Part shown: in pieces, positions 1 to 7,598 of the stretch | Layout of the letters: each line of letters starts with the position of its first letter | Numbering within the stretch: the stretch's first letter is position 1 | The notes under the pieces: generated by a model | Told to the model about the DNA's origin: nothing | The model's input: the letters and a program-made list of their open reading frames with translations, nothing else | The model's database searches: none | Translations under genes and position numbers: made by a program | From: Collinsella sp. | GTDB lineage: Bacteria > Actinomycetota > Coriobacteriia > Coriobacteriales > Coriobacteriaceae | Assembly (NCBI GenBank): GCA_018382125.1 | Contig: JAGZQO010000025.1 | Coordinates: forward strand, 1-28,762 | Direction of reading: 5' to 3' | DNA length: 28,762 bases

Positions 1-73
1 GCGTTTAGCTCAGGGGGAGAGCGCTTCCCTGACACGGAAGAGGTCAGAAGTTCAAATCTTCTAACGCCCACCA
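1..73 (+). tRNA. tRNA-Val (GAC), 5' end cut by window edge
   Basis: The anticodon stem CTTCC/GGAAG encloses the loop CTGACAC, which puts anticodon GAC at 31-33 and reads Val codons. The T arm contains TTCAAAT and the gene ends with an encoded CCA at 71-73. The 3' acceptor strand AACGCCC needs GGGCGTT as partner, and the window starts at GCGTT, so about two 5' bases lie outside. A terminator follows directly. Confidence 0.95.
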
Positions 74-81
74 AATGTTCG

Positions 82-118
82 CAGCTCAGAGGCTATGTCC
101 TCTGGGCTGTTTTGTTTT
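82..118 (+). terminator. Intrinsic terminator of the tRNA transcript
   Basis: An 11-bp stem (82-92 with 99-109, one G·U pair) closes a 6-nt loop and is followed by a T-rich run at 110-118. It lies 8 nt after the tRNA CCA end. Confidence 0.85.
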
Positions 119-228
119 GGTCGTCAAATGGGTCGCCAAATCGCCGGCAAAAGGTACCTCAATTCATGAAAGAGCGGTTCTGAGCGTCTGTTTAGCCTTG
201 TTATCTCAATCGAGTGGGGTTGACCATT

Positions 229-858
229 TTGAACATAACCGTGCATCTCGTTGACGTTTCTGAGATCGATCCCGGCGAGACCGTTGATATGGCATCAATC
301 GCGGGACGCTATGCCTTACGCGCTTCCAACGGGGATCTCCCAATTGCGTCTCGGAGGGAGGCTGCAGGCGTGGGCCTGCTTCTTCGCGACGCCCTGGGTG
401 TCTTCGACGACATCCAGCTTGCGCGTTCTGCTTTCGGCAAGATTGAGCTTGTGGATGGGGAGGCCCCCTCTATTTCCATTTCACATGGCGGAAGCGTGGC
501 CGTCCTCGCTGTTTCCGATGTTGCTCGGTCGGTCGGAGGACCTATTGGCGTGGATATCGAGGCGATCGATGAGATTGCCCCCGTTGCGGTTGGGCGTATG
601 GCAAACGACGACGAGCGCGTGTGGATTAACGCTGCCCCCAATTTGCAAGAACGCAATCTTCGCCTGAGTCAGACGTGGACGCGTATCGAGGCCATCCTCA
701 AGGCTGAAGGCGTCGGGTTTTCGATTGACCCTCGCAAAGATGGCATGCCCGGTGGATGGAATACTTCGTCGGTGACATACGGTCGCTGCGTCATCTCTTG
801 TGCGGCGCGCTCTATGCCTCGTATCGTCCTCAAGGAGCATACCTTTCGGGTAGCATAG
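229..858 (+). CDS. Sfp/AcpS-type 4'-phosphopantetheinyl transferase
   Basis: Likely transfers the phosphopantetheine arm of CoA to a serine of a carrier protein in the cytoplasm. The sequence shows the family's Mg-binding motif GVDIE (roughly residues 107-111 from this start) and the second motif WTRIEAILKAEG about 45 residues later. In that motif the usual Lys-Glu pair is Ile-Glu: the metal-binding Glu and the downstream Lys are kept, the first Lys is not. About 209 aa fits the Sfp class. The start is uncertain; GTG at 214, TTG at 220 and TTG at 229 are all possible, and I prefer TTG 229 because of the GAGTGGGG stretch upstream. It sits 28 bp before a TetR gene and about 2.8 kb before a stand-alone acyl carrier protein, which is the obvious candidate substrate. 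The partner assignment is inference. Confidence 0.82.
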   Translation: MNITVHLVDVSEIDPGETVDMASIAGRYALRASNGDLPIASRREAAGVGLLLRDALGVFDDIQLARSAFGKIELVDGEAPSISISHGGSVAVLAVSDVARSVGGPIGVDIEAIDEIAPVAVGRMANDDERVWINAAPNLQERNLRLSQTWTRIEAILKAEGVGFSIDPRKDGMPGGWNTSSVTYGRCVISCAARSMPRIVLKEHTFRVA

Positions 859-886
859 GAGCCAATCGCTAATAGGGGAGGCCGCT

Positions 887-1504
887 ATGCCGCTGAACGC
901 TCAAAACGATATCGCTTCACGGATCGAGGATGCCGTCTTTGAACTTATGGCGACAACTCCGGTGCAGTCGATTAAGGTGGCCGAGGTACTTCGCCTTGCC
1001 CATACATCCAAATCGACGTTCTATCGCTGTTATCGCTCTGTCGATGATGTGGTTAAACGGTTTGAAGATGAGCTGCTCCAGAATATGCAGGACATCAATG
1101 ATGTTGCGTTGGAGGCTCGTTTTGGCGATGCGCAGCTGGACCCTACGCCCACGATGATCAAGCGCATGGAGATTCTCCAGGCTAATCGCTCGAAAGTTTT
1201 GGCGCTTAACAGCGATAACGGCGATCCGGTGTTTGCTCACAAGGCAACGATCTTTATGCATGACTATTTTCGTAATCGGCTTCGCTCGACATTTTCCGAT
1301 GAAACGGACCTCGACCTGTATCTAGCCTTTGCGCTTGCGGGTCACCATAACCTCATTCAGTATTGGCTCGAGGCCCGGCCCGACCTCGAGGCGCGCACCG
1401 TTGCCGCTGCCCTCAATCGCATGTTCTACGCACCACTCTTTGTCGACGATGCATCGCGTCATTGGCACCCACGTATTCCCGATTTTGAAAGGCCGGTCGC
1501 GTGA
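887..1504 (+). CDS. TetR/AcrR-family transcriptional regulator
   Basis: A 205-aa protein with an N-terminal helix-turn-helix around residues 30-56 (VAEVLRLAHTSKSTFYRCY matches the TetR recognition helix pattern) and a helical C-terminal ligand/dimer domain typical of the family length. ATG 887 has a clear Shine-Dalgarno AGGGGAGG. It follows the phosphopantetheinyl transferase with a 28-bp gap, so the two are probably co-transcribed, and it is closed by a strong terminator. The next gene is the first of a six-gene acyl-metabolism operon with a palindrome in its leader, so this regulator may control that operon in response to an acyl compound. The family call is firm; the target is inference. 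Confidence 0.88.
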   Translation: MPLNAQNDIASRIEDAVFELMATTPVQSIKVAEVLRLAHTSKSTFYRCYRSVDDVVKRFEDELLQNMQDINDVALEARFGDAQLDPTPTMIKRMEILQANRSKVLALNSDNGDPVFAHKATIFMHDYFRNRLRSTFSDETDLDLYLAFALAGHHNLIQYWLEARPDLEARTVAAALNRMFYAPLFVDDASRHWHPRIPDFERPVA

Positions 1505-1610
1505 ACGGTCGATATCTGGGGATAAACGGTTGTATTCAGGGCGAATTTTAGATACCTCGGATCATTAGCTCAAATACTACGAGTCCGTTTATCTGCTATT
1601 TGGAACGCCT

Positions 1611-1653
1611 AGCTCCGATATGTCCCATATGATGGGACATATTGGGGCTTTTT
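1611..1653 (+). terminator. Intrinsic terminator after the TetR gene
   Basis: A 17-bp stem (1611-1627 with 1633-1649; two G·U pairs) with a 5-nt loop, followed by five T residues. The inner part carries GGGACATAT, a word that recurs in the inverted repeat before nrdG. Confidence 0.85.
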
Positions 1654-1702
1654 GTCTCACGCGTCTCGTTTAACCCCTCGTAAACTAAAGCTACGTTCAA
1701 AA

Positions 1703-1720
1703 GAACCACTGCAGTAGTTC
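1703..1720. promoter_or_regulatory. Candidate TetR operator upstream of the thiolase operon
   Basis: GAACCACTGCAGTAGTTC is palindromic at 16 of 18 positions around a central CTGCAG. Its length and symmetry suit a TetR dimer, and it lies between the TetR gene and the operon. Assignment is inference. Confidence 0.4.
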
Positions 1721-1740
1721 AACGTGTGACGGCACAGAAA

Positions 1741-1774
1741 AGCCGCGAGCGCTCTCTCACCTTCGCTCGCGGCT
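1741..1774. repeat. Leader hairpin before the thiolase operon
   Basis: A perfect 11-bp inverted repeat (1741-1751 with 1764-1774) around a 12-nt loop. There is no T-tract on the plus strand. On the minus strand four Ts follow, so it could stop antisense transcription; otherwise it is a 5'-leader stem of unknown use. Confidence 0.6.
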
Positions 1775-1846
1775 GGACTGCGCCATCATTCCGTACACCT
1801 TCACATGATTAGGATGTGATATTCAGTGGTTACGCTCGGAAAGAAC

Positions 1847-3112
1847 ATGCGCAGCGTCTCGATTGTAGGCGTAGGCTGCACCCCGTTCAAGGATTTTGAG
1901 GAGCATCCCGAGACCCAGGGTATTGGCGAGGGCGAGGCGTTTGGCTATGCGGCTCTCGAGGCAATTGCCGATGCCGGTCTTGAGCCCCGCGATATCGACT
2001 TTTTCTATCACGGCAGCGCCAATCCGTATCTCGTTGGCGATTGCATTACCCCAAACATGCAGGTTGCCGATTGGTTTGGCGTTCGTGCCAAGGGCTCTGT
2101 CCATCATTCCGAGGCTTGCTGCACGGGCTACGTCGCCCTTGAGCAGGCCGTGATGGCAGTCGCCTCCGGTGCCTACGATGTTGTCCTTACGGGTGCCTGC
2201 GATTTGGCTTCGACGCTTCCCGTTGAGCATATGCCCTCCCATATTCGTCAGGACTTTACGCTCGACGTTATGATTCCCTCGCTCGATAAGATCTATGACC
2301 GCGCTTATGGTCGCCCGCTCGATGGCGCCTTTGGCGTGTCGTTCGACAACTGGATCAACGAGTATTCGATGCAGTACGACCTTACCGCCGATCAGATCGA
2401 TGACGCCCTGAACGGCCTTACCAAGAGCCTTCGCCGCGGTGCCGTCCTGAATCCCCTTGCCTGGTACGAGACCACGGTTGAGGAGGACGCGAAGGCAGCT
2501 GGGTTCGATACCGCCGACGAGTATCTCAAGAGCATGTACAACCCGCGTGTCACGCAGTACCTGCGCGTTACCGGCTTTGAGAAGAAGTGCGACGGTGCCG
2601 CCGCTGTTGTCGTAATGCCCACGGAGAAGGCAAAGGCCATGGGCGTGCCGTATGCGCCTATTGAGGTTCTGGGTACGGGCGCCTCTGCTGTCGAGGCCGG
2701 TCTGCTCCACAACGAGCACTGGGCTACCGAGCTTGCCGCCAAGCAGGTCTATGACCTTACCGGCGTGAGCCCCGATGAGATTGACCTGTTCATGTGCAAC
2801 GACTTCTTCCTGGCTTCCGAGATCGTCTCGGCCGAGGAGTGCGGCTATATTCCGCGCGGCGAGGCTTGGAAGTATGCGATTGATGGCCGTACCGCTTTTG
2901 ACGGCGATAAGCCCATCAACCCGCACGGTGGCCGCTGCAACTTCGGTCACGCTCATGGCGCATCGGGTATCGCCGATATCGTCGAGGCCGTCAAGCAGAT
3001 GCGTGGCGTCGCCGGTGCCACCCAGATGAAGAAGGTTCCCGAAACGGCTTTCCTGCGCGGTTTTGGCGGTTCTCAGAACGTGCGCTGCCAGATTCTTCGT
3101 ACCGTCGCCTAA
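1847..3112 (+). CDS. SCP2-type thiolase / acetyl-CoA C-acyltransferase
   Basis: Thiolase-fold enzyme expected to make or cleave a carbon-carbon bond between acyl-thioesters. The nucleophilic cysteine is probably Cys91 in the stretch EACCTGYVALEQA, matching the family's CxxG. The C-terminal NPHGGRCNFGHAHGASG supplies the acid/base His region, and FGGSQNV near the end fits the final Gly-rich loop. Start ATG 1847 has GGAAAG four bases upstream; a GTG at 1826 would add 7 residues. From the preferred start it is 421 aa. The next gene is a DUF35 protein. In archaeal acetoacetyl-CoA thiolase/HMG-CoA synthase complexes and in PhlC/PhlB such a partner bridges or scaffolds the thiolase, so a complex is likely here. 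Direction (synthesis or cleavage) and substrate are not visible; the downstream acyl-phosphate genes favour cleavage. Confidence 0.88.
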   Translation: MRSVSIVGVGCTPFKDFEEHPETQGIGEGEAFGYAALEAIADAGLEPRDIDFFYHGSANPYLVGDCITPNMQVADWFGVRAKGSVHHSEACCTGYVALEQAVMAVASGAYDVVLTGACDLASTLPVEHMPSHIRQDFTLDVMIPSLDKIYDRAYGRPLDGAFGVSFDNWINEYSMQYDLTADQIDDALNGLTKSLRRGAVLNPLAWYETTVEEDAKAAGFDTADEYLKSMYNPRVTQYLRVTGFEKKCDGAAAVVVMPTEKAKAMGVPYAPIEVLGTGASAVEAGLLHNEHWATELAAKQVYDLTGVSPDEIDLFMCNDFFLASEIVSAEECGYIPRGEAWKYAIDGRTAFDGDKPINPHGGRCNFGHAHGASGIADIVEAVKQMRGVAGATQMKKVPETAFLRGFGGSQNVRCQILRTVA

Positions 3113-3150
3113 GCGACCGCGGTTTTCGATTTCCCATAAGGAGTATTCTC

Positions 3151-3573
3151 ATGCAACTCAAAGATATGGAGCCCGTGGTCAAGAAGTTCTACACGGGTCT
3201 TGAAGAGGGCATCTTTTGGGCGCGCCAGTGCCCCGAGTGCGGAGCCGTCGAGTTTCCGCCCCACCTTGCCTGCAATGCCTGCGGCTATCACAAGACCGAT
3301 TGGGTCCAGGTTTCTGGTCACGGGCATCTGATTGATTTTACCTTGCCTGGTCCGCAGAACGACAAGCCCTACCTCAAGGAGTATGGCAAGTACGCCTACG
3401 GCGCCGTCGATATCGACGAGGGTTCTCAGTACACCTACGTCATCTACGGCATTACCAAGAAGAAGGCCCCCGAGATTCGCGCCAAGCTCATGGCGGGCGA
3501 GACCGTTGGCGTCCATGCCAAGGTTATCGACCGTCCGGGCTATAAAGAGCTTACGTTCGAGCTTGACGACTAG
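3151..3573 (+). CDS. DUF35 zinc-ribbon / OB-fold protein, thiolase partner
   Basis: A 140-aa protein with an N-terminal rubredoxin-like zinc ribbon (Cys27, Cys30, Cys41, Cys44: CPECG and CNACG) followed by an OB-fold region (VSGHGHLIDFTL onward to the end). This is the standard DUF35/COG1545 layout. Members are found next to thiolases and act as subunits of acyl-transfer complexes, as in archaeal mevalonate synthesis and PhlB; they are not catalytic alone as far as known. ATG 3151 has AAGGAG upstream. It lies 38 bp after the thiolase and surely belongs to the same transcript. Confidence 0.9.
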   Translation: MQLKDMEPVVKKFYTGLEEGIFWARQCPECGAVEFPPHLACNACGYHKTDWVQVSGHGHLIDFTLPGPQNDKPYLKEYGKYAYGAVDIDEGSQYTYVIYGITKKKAPEIRAKLMAGETVGVHAKVIDRPGYKELTFELDD

Positions 3574-3610
3574 GTTTTCACCCCTGTAACAATTCGATTC
3601 CTCTCTTAGG

Positions 3611-3644
3611 CCACGGCGGGACCCATGTCTCCAGCCCGCCGTGG
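3611..3644. repeat. Intra-operon hairpin before the carrier protein gene
   Basis: A perfect 10-bp inverted repeat (3611-3620 with 3635-3644) with a 14-nt loop. A T-run begins only about 9 nt after the stem, so it is a poor terminator and may instead be an mRNA stability or processing element between genes 2 and 3 of the operon. Confidence 0.6.
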
Positions 3645-3676
3645 TCGCCCCTCTTTTTCGATTGAAAGGCACCATC

Positions 3677-3910
3677 ATGAACGAAGAACTCACTCAGCAG
3701 ATCTGCGATTTTGCCAAGTCCGCCTACAACTATGACGGCGATGTGACCCCCGAGACGACGTTTGAGACCCTGGGCAAGGGCTCGATGAAGATGATCGCTC
3801 TGACCTCCATGATCGAGAACGAACTCGATGCCGAGGTTCCCGTTCGCGAGGTCATGGTCATGAAGACCATCGGCGAGCTTATCGAGCGCACTGCCGAAGA
3901 GATGGAGTAA
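3677..3910 (+). CDS. Stand-alone acyl carrier protein
   Basis: An acidic 77-aa helical protein with ACP length and pattern. The phosphopantetheine site is probably Ser36 in TLGKGSMKMIALTSMIENEL: the usual Asp-Ser-Leu is here Gly-Ser-Met, with the family's helix II (hydrophobic and acidic residues) after it. ATG 3677 has GAAAGG upstream; upstream in-frame codons lack a site. It ends 5 bp before the phosphotransacylase gene. No fatty acid or polyketide synthase genes are nearby, so this is not the housekeeping AcpP. It probably carries an acyl group between the thiolase and phosphotransacylase, or serves the thiolase directly. The divergent DSL motif means modification should be tested. Confidence 0.8.
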   Translation: MNEELTQQICDFAKSAYNYDGDVTPETTFETLGKGSMKMIALTSMIENELDAEVPVREVMVMKTIGELIERTAEEME

Positions 3911-3915
3911 CTGCC

Positions 3916-4923
3916 ATGGACCTGATGCAGACCCTGCGCGAGCAGGCTGCCGCCAAGCCTATGCGCGTTGCTTTTCCCGAGGGCGAAAACGAGACCATGA
4001 TGCAGGCGGTCGCAAAGATCGCCGCCGAGCATCTTGCCGAATGTGTGCTGGTCGGCGATGGCGGTAAGCTCAAGGAGCTTGCCGATGAGCGCGGTATCTC
4101 CCTTGACGGCATTGAGATTGTCGATGTAACCGACGAGGAGGCGAACGCCGCTTGCTGCGAGCGCTACCTTTCTCATCCGGATTGCAAGTTTAAGCCCAAG
4201 GGCGCTGCGCGCCGTATGACGCGTCCGCTTGAGCGCGCCCTGATTTTGCAGGTGCTCGGCGATGTCGACGTTATGTTCGCCGGCATCGATAACGCTACGG
4301 GCGATATTATCCTGGCTGGTCAGACCATCGTCGGCCTTGCCGACGGGGTGGACACCGTGAGCTCGTGCGGTATCGCCGACATCCCCAACTGGAATGGCGG
4401 CGAAGGTGGCCTTTTGGCTTTTGGCGATTCTGCCGTGTGCGTTGACCCCACGAGCGAGGAGCTTGCCTCGATCGCGATTTCGTCGAGCGAAACGGTGCGC
4501 TCACTGACCGGATGGGATATCCGTTGCGCGCTGCTTTCGCATTCAACTGACGGTTCGATGGACAATGAGCTTGTCGAAAAGGTGCGTCGTGCTCGCGAGA
4601 TTGCCAACAATCGCCGTCCCGACCTGGCCATCGACGGTGAGTTCCAGTTTGATTCGGCGATTAACCCCAAGGTTGCGGCCAAGAAAGTTCATCGTGAGTC
4701 CGCTGTTGCAGGCCAAGCTAACGTGGTCATCTGGCCCGATATCAACGTGGGCAATATCGGCGTCAAGATTATCCAGAATCTGACTGGCGCCAATGCTTAC
4801 GGCCCCATGCTTCAGGGCTTCAAGAAGATCGTGTGCGATTGCTCGCGTTCTGCGCCCGTTGACGAGATCGTCGGCAACGTGGTGATGAGCTGCGTGCGCG
4901 CCCAGGCGCTTAAGGAGGCTTAA
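3916..4923 (+). CDS. Phosphate acetyl/butyryltransferase family protein
   Basis: A 335-aa single-domain phosphotransacylase (Pta/Ptb family), expected to convert an acyl-thioester and phosphate to acyl-phosphate. Family signatures are DGEFQFDSAI (about residues 240-249), the GQANVVIWPDINVGNIGVKI stretch, YGPMLQG and the catalytic Ser310-Arg311 in DCSRSAPVDEIV, close to the Ser309/Arg310 pair known from archaeal Pta. The length is the short Pta type. ATG 3916 has GATGGAG upstream. It follows the carrier protein by 5 bp and precedes the kinase by 3 bp. Since PlsX (acyl-ACP to acyl-phosphate) is structurally related to this family, use of an acyl-ACP rather than acyl-CoA is possible, but that is inference. 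Acyl specificity cannot be read from the sequence. Confidence 0.88.
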   Translation: MDLMQTLREQAAAKPMRVAFPEGENETMMQAVAKIAAEHLAECVLVGDGGKLKELADERGISLDGIEIVDVTDEEANAACCERYLSHPDCKFKPKGAARRMTRPLERALILQVLGDVDVMFAGIDNATGDIILAGQTIVGLADGVDTVSSCGIADIPNWNGGEGGLLAFGDSAVCVDPTSEELASIAISSSETVRSLTGWDIRCALLSHSTDGSMDNELVEKVRRAREIANNRRPDLAIDGEFQFDSAINPKVAAKKVHRESAVAGQANVVIWPDINVGNIGVKIIQNLTGANAYGPMLQGFKKIVCDCSRSAPVDEIVGNVVMSCVRAQALKEA

Positions 4924-4926
4924 GGT

Positions 4927-6039
4927 ATGTCCGATAAAAAGACTCCCTGGCGCGTCCTGGTAATCAACCCTGGTTCCACTTCCACGAAGGTGGGCGTTTT
5001 TGAGGGCGATGAGTGCAAGCTCAGTAAGAACGTTGCGCACGATGCGAAGGACCTTGCCCAGTTCGACGGGGTTTCGGCTCAGATGCCGTATCGCTGCGAT
5101 CTGATTCTTGGAGCGCTGGGGGAGGCGGGCCTAAAGCTCGAGGACTTTGATGCATTTGTCGGTCGCGGTGGTGGCTTGCTTTCGCTGCCCGGTGGTACGT
5201 ATGCCATCAACGAGGTTATGCTCGAGCATGCCCGCATCGGTGCGAATGGCGTTCGGCACCCGGCGCAGCTGGGGCCCCAGATTGCCCACGAATTTGCCGT
5301 GAAATGTGGCAAGCCCGCCTTTGTGGTGAATCCTCCCGATACCGACGAGCTGTGCGACCTCGCACGCATGACGGGCATTAAGGGCGTGTATCGAAACGTG
5401 CACCTGCACGCCCTTAATCTCAAAGAGACCGCCATCCGCCATGCGGCAAAGCTCGGTCGCGCATACGACGAGTGCAACTTTATTGTCTGTCATATCGGCG
5501 GTGGCATTTCGATTTCTGCCCACCTTAAGGGCAAGATGGTCGACGGCAACGACATCGTTGGCGGCGAAGGCCCCATGGCGCCGACGCGCTGCGGATCGGT
5601 TCCCGCGATCGAGGTCGCAAAGTACACCGCGGAGCACGGTCTTGATGTCGCCCGCGCCCATTGCATGAAGACTGGCGGCTTCGTTGACCTTTTGGGTACC
5701 TCCGATGCCATCGAGGTGTGCGAACGTGCTGCAGCGGGAGATAAGGCCGCAGCTCGCGCCTGGGATGCAATGGTCTACCAAATCTGCAAGTGGATTGGCG
5801 AGATGGCATGTGTGCTGAAGGGCGATGTCGACGGTATCTTGCTCGGAGGCGGCATGGTCCACAGCAAGGAGCTCGTTGCCTCGATTGAGGAATGCTGCTC
5901 TTGGATCGCCCCCGTGTCGGCTTATCCCGGCGAGTTTGAGCTCGAGGCGATGGCGTCTGGCGCCTGCCGCGTGCTCGATGGTGTCGAGGAAGCGCTCGTG
6001 TACAGCGGAGAGCCCGTGTTCACTGGTTTTAACGACTGA
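4927..6039 (+). CDS. Butyrate kinase-like acyl kinase
   Basis: An ASKHA-fold acyl kinase, making ATP and a free acid from acyl-phosphate and ADP. It shows the phosphate-1 motif NPGSTSTK (residues 14-21, the form typical of butyrate kinase), GRGGGL, HALN, CHIGGGISI and LLGGGMVHSKEL. At 370 aa it is slightly longer than usual butyrate kinases and lacks their GDGPF(T/S)PER form, having GEGPMAPTRCG instead, so the acyl group may be unusual. ATG 4927 is 3 bp after the previous stop, with TAAGGAGG overlapping the end of that gene, so translation is likely coupled. With the phosphotransacylase it forms a substrate-level phosphorylation module. Confidence 0.87.
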   Translation: MSDKKTPWRVLVINPGSTSTKVGVFEGDECKLSKNVAHDAKDLAQFDGVSAQMPYRCDLILGALGEAGLKLEDFDAFVGRGGGLLSLPGGTYAINEVMLEHARIGANGVRHPAQLGPQIAHEFAVKCGKPAFVVNPPDTDELCDLARMTGIKGVYRNVHLHALNLKETAIRHAAKLGRAYDECNFIVCHIGGGISISAHLKGKMVDGNDIVGGEGPMAPTRCGSVPAIEVAKYTAEHGLDVARAHCMKTGGFVDLLGTSDAIEVCERAAAGDKAAARAWDAMVYQICKWIGEMACVLKGDVDGILLGGGMVHSKELVASIEECCSWIAPVSAYPGEFELEAMASGACRVLDGVEEALVYSGEPVFTGFND

Positions 6040-6052
6040 TAGTGCTGTGTTT

Positions 6053-6093
6053 GGGGCGGCCGATGGTGACGTCCGGCCGCTCCGACCCTTTTT
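6053..6093 (+). terminator. Possible intra-operon (leaky) terminator
   Basis: A 10-bp stem (6053-6062 with 6074-6083, one G·U) is followed after 5 nt by a run of Ts at 6089-6093. It lies between the kinase and the transporter and could reduce transporter expression relative to the enzymes. Confidence 0.55.
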
Positions 6094-6112
6094 CTAAGTG
6101 TAAGGATGGATC

Positions 6113-7312
6113 ATGGATAAAACCAAGATCAAGTACCTGGTGGGCATTTATGCTGCCGCCATGTGCATTATGGGCATGTTGGTGCCCGTCCCCATCGTGG
6201 CCTCTGTTGCGGCGGCGTTTCCCAACGAGAACATCGCTGCCGTCCAGATGATCATCGGCATCATTCCGCTCATGATGGCTGTGTCCGCCATGCTCGTGTC
6301 TTCCCAGCTCGCCTCGCGTGTATCCAAGAAGAAGACGACGCTTGTCGGCCACGTTATCGTGATGCTCGCCGGCGCCTCGGTGCTGGTGTTCCACGATTCG
6401 CTTGCCCAGGTTCTTGCGGCCTCTGCCGTGATGGGTCTTGGCCTTGGCGCCGTGCAGAACTCGACCGACGCTCTGATCGCCGACTATTTCGGTGGCAAGC
6501 AGCGTTCGTTTGTCATGGGCATCTACTCAACCTTTGTTGCACTGGGTGGCATTATCTGGACGATGGTTTCCGGCATCTTGGGTTCTGCCGAGTGGTTCCA
6601 CAGCTATGCGGCGTACTTCATCATGATCGTGTTTATCGTCATTGAGGCCGTCTGCCTGCCCGAGGGTCATCTTGAGCCCAAGCGTAAGGTCAACGTGTTT
6701 GCCAACATGCCCAAAGAGGTCGCAATTATCACGGTCATGAGCTTTGTGTTCGTACTCACGTTCCAGCTCTTTAGCTCCAATGTCTCGCTGCTTGTCGTGG
6801 GTCGCGGCTTTGGCGGCACTGTTGAGGCTGGCCTCGCTTCGACCGTCATGACGGTCGCCGGCATTGCGGCTGGCCTTTTAGTGGGCCCGCTGTTTGCCAA
6901 GTTCAAGAACCTGTCGATGCCGATCGCGTGGGGCGTGACGCTCGTTGGCCTGGGCCTGACGCTGGTTGCGCCCGCCTTTATGGTGCTGTGCGTTGCGGGC
7001 TTTGTCGTTGCGCTGGGCAAGGAGACCTACGTGCCGCTGGAGGGCAATTTTGCCGCCGGCAACTCTGCTCCCGAGGGACGTGCGTTTAACCTCGCCATTG
7101 GCATGGCGGGCATCAACTTTGGCATGGCACTGTCTCCCATTGTGTTTGAGGCCGTGACGTCGCCGTTTGGTGCAACGATTGACCAGAAGTTCATCGCCGG
7201 CATGATTGTCTGTGCGGCTTGTGTCGTCTTTGGCGCCATTAAGTATCGCAAGCTCACTCCGGCCCAGCTTGCCGAGGCCGAGAAGATGGCGGCCAGCGGC
7301 GAGGCGGAGTAA
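6113..7312 (+). CDS. MFS transporter, last gene of the thiolase operon
   Basis: A 399-aa hydrophobic protein with about 12 membrane segments and a basic loop after segment 2 (RVSKKKTT), the expected place of the MFS signature. The GPLFAKF and GKETYVPLEGN regions are in the second half. ATG 6113 is preceded by GTAAGGATGG. It probably moves the substrate or the acid product of the upstream enzymes across the cytoplasmic membrane. The substrate is not predictable. Anaerobic operons with acyl kinases often carry an uptake permease for the compound degraded, which favours import, but export of the acid formed is equally compatible. Confidence 0.85.
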   Translation: MDKTKIKYLVGIYAAAMCIMGMLVPVPIVASVAAAFPNENIAAVQMIIGIIPLMMAVSAMLVSSQLASRVSKKKTTLVGHVIVMLAGASVLVFHDSLAQVLAASAVMGLGLGAVQNSTDALIADYFGGKQRSFVMGIYSTFVALGGIIWTMVSGILGSAEWFHSYAAYFIMIVFIVIEAVCLPEGHLEPKRKVNVFANMPKEVAIITVMSFVFVLTFQLFSSNVSLLVVGRGFGGTVEAGLASTVMTVAGIAAGLLVGPLFAKFKNLSMPIAWGVTLVGLGLTLVAPAFMVLCVAGFVVALGKETYVPLEGNFAAGNSAPEGRAFNLAIGMAGINFGMALSPIVFEAVTSPFGATIDQKFIAGMIVCAACVVFGAIKYRKLTPAQLAEAEKMAASGEAE

Positions 7313-7352
7313 CCGCTCGAGTAGTTGCTTTGCCGCCCATCATGTTTTATCG

Positions 7353-7383
7353 GGGCCGCCGACATATGCCGGCGGCCCTCTTT
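7353..7383 (+). terminator. Terminator of the thiolase-transporter operon
   Basis: A perfect 9-bp GC stem (7353-7361 with 7370-7378) around an 8-nt loop, followed by TCTTT. It lies 40 bp after the transporter stop. Confidence 0.8.
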
Positions 7384-7432
7384 CTATCAATGGCTTGATA
7401 GCTCGCGAAGAGAAGTAATAGCTCCTCGCCTA

Positions 7433-7512
7433 TCGAATGCCGGCGGACGGGGTGCCGGGGCTACAGTCTTCCGAGCGTTTGCAGTCCCGTCGCTCCGTCC
7501 GCCGGCATTCGA
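7433..7512. repeat. 18-bp perfect inverted repeat with 44-nt spacer
   Basis: Arms 7433-7450 and 7495-7512 are exact reverse complements and enclose a GC-rich 44-nt spacer. No T-tract follows. It is far from both flanking genes and no protein-coding role is seen. Confidence 0.8.
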
Positions 7513-7598
7513 CCGCAACATGTTGGTCAAGCATAATCTTTTGGATTCTTTTGGCGTGAGTGGCTTGGTTTTAGTAGGATTTGTCAGCGGCTTGACTA

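Larger units (their letters stand above)
1505..1846. other. Intergenic region with terminator, palindrome and leader hairpin
   Basis: A 342-bp gap between the TetR gene and the thiolase operon. No coding potential is seen. It holds the terminator at 1611-1653, an 18-bp near-palindrome at 1703-1720 and an 11-bp hairpin at 1741-1774, listed separately. I found no convincing -35/-10 pair. Confidence 0.7.

Noticed and set aside
1823..2956. Minus-strand frame opposite the thiolase
   Set aside because: Shadow frame; the thiolase has catalytic motifs, ribosome binding site and operon context.
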